From an uncultured Clostridia bacterium (GTDB lineage: Bacteria > Bacillota > Clostridia > Christensenellales > UBA1242), in assembly GCA_946610635.1 (NCBI GenBank), contig CAMOCI010000041.1, positions 1-6,421 of the forward strand: DNA of 6,421 nucleotides, in the 5' to 3' direction. Under the pieces are notes generated by a model that saw only the letters and a program-made list of their open reading frames with translations, was not told where the DNA came from and ran no database searches. The position numbers and the translations under genes were made by a program. Of this stretch, positions 4,947 through 6,421 are shown piece by piece (position 1 is the first letter of the stretch; each line of letters opens with the position of its first letter).

Positions 4947-6308
4947 TTATAATTCATAAAACTTTTGTGCTTGAATTTTTTGTGATTTTATTTTCATATC
5001 TAAATTTTTTTCTAATTCTTCATCAATTTCCATAATTATATCATTACCAATAAAGTCAATTTTAATTTCTCTATTTTTATAGTTTAATAGCCATCTCTTT
5101 TTTTGTATTGTTTTAAATACATTAATTCTAGCAATTTTTAACTCATCAACAAGTTGCTCTTTGCTAGTAAAAACTTCGTATAAATCTTTTGTGGTTGCTA
5201 GCATAAAATTAGGCCTTATAATACTCTTATCTTTTCTTAGCTTTTGTTTACCTTTATAGATTAAAGACTTCATAACATAGGGATTACTGGCAAATCTTTC
5301 TTCTCTCAATCTCAAAACATTATCATCACCACGTTCACCAAAGTATGTATCTAACACTGTTATTTTTTTAGTAATTTTTGAATGCAGTAAAAAGTTGTTT
5401 AATTGATTTACTGAAATTTTATATTTGTTTTGAATATCAACATATCCTTCTCTTAATTCCTCAAATGTCATATCATTTTTTAAAATTATATCTGCTTTTT
5501 GTTTTGTTTGTAATACTGTGTTAAAGTATTCTGGTGCAACATAATCCAGATAATTTTTAAGTATAAAGCCCTTAGAACAATTTGTTATGCTACTATCTCT
5601 TATCATTCTTCTTAAAAACAAATTTTTGTTGTTGCAATCTATAAAGTTTTTTATAACATTTTCTGCGTTTATGTTTTTTGTAATTTCATCAGCAAGGGCA
5701 TATATACCTTCTACCATAATTATATCAAAATACTTACCATCTAAAATATTGCTTTGTTCAATGCGTTCACTTATCATTTTGCTGTATTTTTTTTCTATAA
5801 TTCTTTTATTACTAATTAGCGCTGTAATGTCGCTTGCAGCTTCTTTCAAATCATATATACTTTTTTTGTCAAAATTAATATGCTTAAACTCATATTGTAG
5901 TCTTTTAACAAATTCATCCGCATTGCATGTTAGTAAATTTTTGCAAGTATTTTTAATAATAACCAAATTATCTTTATCAAATTTGTTATCAAAATCACAA
6001 TTTATTATTATTTTTTTAATTTCATTTGTAATTTGTGGTCTATTTTTAATTGCATCATCATAGTACTTTTTATTTACAATGTCAAATACATTTTCTGCCA
6101 AGCCTTTGTTGTAATTATCTGTTGATATAATTATTGTTCTAAGTCCTTTTTCTGACAAAAATTCTTTTAACATTTTGCTTGTGTAACTTTTGCCAGAACT
6201 TGAAGCCCCACCAATTAGTATTATTGGCTTTAAACCCTTTTCTCTACATTCTTCGATTAAATCCAAATTAGAGTATAGCCATTCTGTAAAATTACTTGTT
6301 ATTTTCAT
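4947..6308 (-). CDS. Uridine kinase-like P-loop / CYTH (triphosphate tunnel) fusion protein
   Basis: This is a 453-residue, probably cytoplasmic protein. The N-terminal half resembles uridine kinase/phosphoribulokinase: Walker A GGASSSGKS (33-41), STDNY (62-66, matching the 'DDYY' loop), VEGIYAL (199-205), LRRMIRD (232-238) and TKQKADIIL (268-276). The C-terminal part, about 290-435, looks like a CYTH domain: LRLRE (332-336), YKGK (351-354), RP (365-366), KKRW (403-406), KID (416-418) and MEID (426-429). CYTH domains form a tunnel that binds triphosphates or polyphosphate with metal ions. The usual ExExK appears as DIQNK (291-295). This domain order is known from plant TTM1/TTM2, reported to be pyrophosphatases. 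The substrate here is unknown; nucleoside phosphorylation is not proven. The distance from STDNY to VEGIYAL is much longer than in plain uridine kinases. The ATG at 6308 is chosen because GAGGA (6321-6317) lies 8 nt upstream; the earlier in-frame GTG at 6323 overlaps that site. Confidence 0.82.
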   Translation of the reverse strand: MKITSNFTEWLYSNLDLIEECREKGLKPIILIGGASSSGKSYTSKMLKEFLSEKGLRTIIISTDNYNKGLAENVFDIVNKKYYDDAIKNRPQITNEIKKIIINCDFDNKFDKDNLVIIKNTCKNLLTCNADEFVKRLQYEFKHINFDKKSIYDLKEAASDITALISNKRIIEKKYSKMISERIEQSNILDGKYFDIIMVEGIYALADEITKNINAENVIKNFIDCNNKNLFLRRMIRDSSITNCSKGFILKNYLDYVAPEYFNTVLQTKQKADIILKNDMTFEELREGYVDIQNKYKISVNQLNNFLLHSKITKKITVLDTYFGERGDDNVLRLREERFASNPYVMKSLIYKGKQKLRKDKSIIRPNFMLATTKDLYEVFTSKEQLVDELKIARINVFKTIQKKRWLLNYKNREIKIDFIGNDIIMEIDEELEKNLDMKIKSQKIQAQKFYEL

Positions 6309-6421
6309 TAAAACTTTCCTCACTTAAATTAATATTTTTATATTTAATATTTTGCGTTACATCAATAAAATTTACTTTAAAATAATCTGTTAAAATAGTT
6401 GTAATTAGTTTGTAGTTATCT
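6292..6421 (-). CDS. Unidentified protein, C-terminal fragment (5' part outside window)
   Basis: An open frame enters from the right edge (first full codon at 6420-6418) and runs 42 codons to a TAA at 6294-6292. It overlaps the start of the kinase-CYTH gene by 17 nt. The residues are mixed polar and hydrophobic and end in a hydrophilic tail 'SEESFNENNK'. No family is recognised. A stop-free run of this length is unlikely, though possible, by chance in such AT-rich DNA. The overlap, together with the lack of any promoter-like gap before the kinase gene, fits an operon with translational coupling. Its Ser-Glu-Glu codons supply the Shine-Dalgarno sequence of the next gene. Confidence 0.6.
   Translation of the reverse strand, partial: DNYKLITTILTDYFKVNFIDVTQNIKYKNINLSEESFNENNK
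6317..6321 (-). promoter_or_regulatory. Shine-Dalgarno site of the kinase-CYTH gene
   Basis: GAGGA read on the minus strand lies 8 nt before the ATG at 6308-6306. It is inside the coding sequence of the overlapping upstream gene. This fixes the ATG over the GTG five codons earlier. Confidence 0.65.

Noticed and set aside
5587..6063. Plus-strand hydrophobic open frame of 158 codons opposite the kinase gene
   Set aside because: It is the antisense reading of a Lys/Asn/Asp/Ile-rich coding region, which produces long Leu/Ile/Phe/Ser strings. The opposite strand has clear conserved motifs and the frame has no start signals.
1..6421. CRISPR array, tRNA or rRNA genes, integrase or toxin-antitoxin pair
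   Set aside because: Nothing in the window shows regularly spaced repeats, tRNA-like folds, rRNA segments or recognisable genes of these kinds.
1..6421. Recoded TGA (tryptophan) as in Mycoplasma-like relatives
   Set aside because: All long genes read through with TGG for tryptophan and end in TAA, so the standard bacterial code explains the window.

Overview
The window is strongly AT-rich. Its genes use the standard code, all four stop codons in view are TAA, and its promoters look like sigma-A promoters. The DNA polymerase I has a degenerate proofreading site, and a membrane-anchored lytic transglycosylase lies two genes' distance from a conjugation pilin. Together these suggest a low-GC Bacillota (Clostridia-like, possibly from the gut). 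That placement is inference; there is no rRNA or other direct taxonomic marker.

Left part (1-1365): two divergent type IV secretion (conjugation) genes share an intergenic region of about 320 bp. On the minus strand is the N-terminal half of a VirD4/TraG-type coupling ATPase, cut by the window edge. On the plus strand is a 114-residue VirB2/TrbC-like pilin subunit, followed at once by a strong intrinsic terminator. Both genes have good Shine-Dalgarno sequences. The pilin's is presented in the loop of a small perfect hairpin.

Middle (1366-4877): after a short, GC-richer imperfect palindrome resembling a dispersed REP-type repeat comes polA. It is complete (850 aa), with an active-looking 5' nuclease and polymerase but a dead 3'-5' exonuclease. 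Its consensus promoter sits so close to the start codon that the mRNA is predicted to be leaderless. A terminator and a new promoter separate polA from a 222-aa membrane-anchored lytic transglycosylase. The coaE gene, often found between these two genes in Clostridia, is absent. A long AT-rich hairpin closes the transglycosylase gene and can also stop transcription from the opposite strand.

Right part (4841-6421, minus strand): a 453-aa protein fuses an N-terminal uridine kinase-like P-loop domain to a C-terminal CYTH (triphosphate tunnel) domain, the arrangement known from plant TTM1/TTM2. It overlaps the 3' end of an unidentified upstream gene that runs off the window, so the two probably form an operon.

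The genes do not form one pathway. The left part looks like the edge of a conjugative element or T4SS locus beside ordinary chromosomal genes. The most unusual item is the kinase-CYTH fusion, whose canonical ExExK motif is altered and whose kinase domain is expanded.
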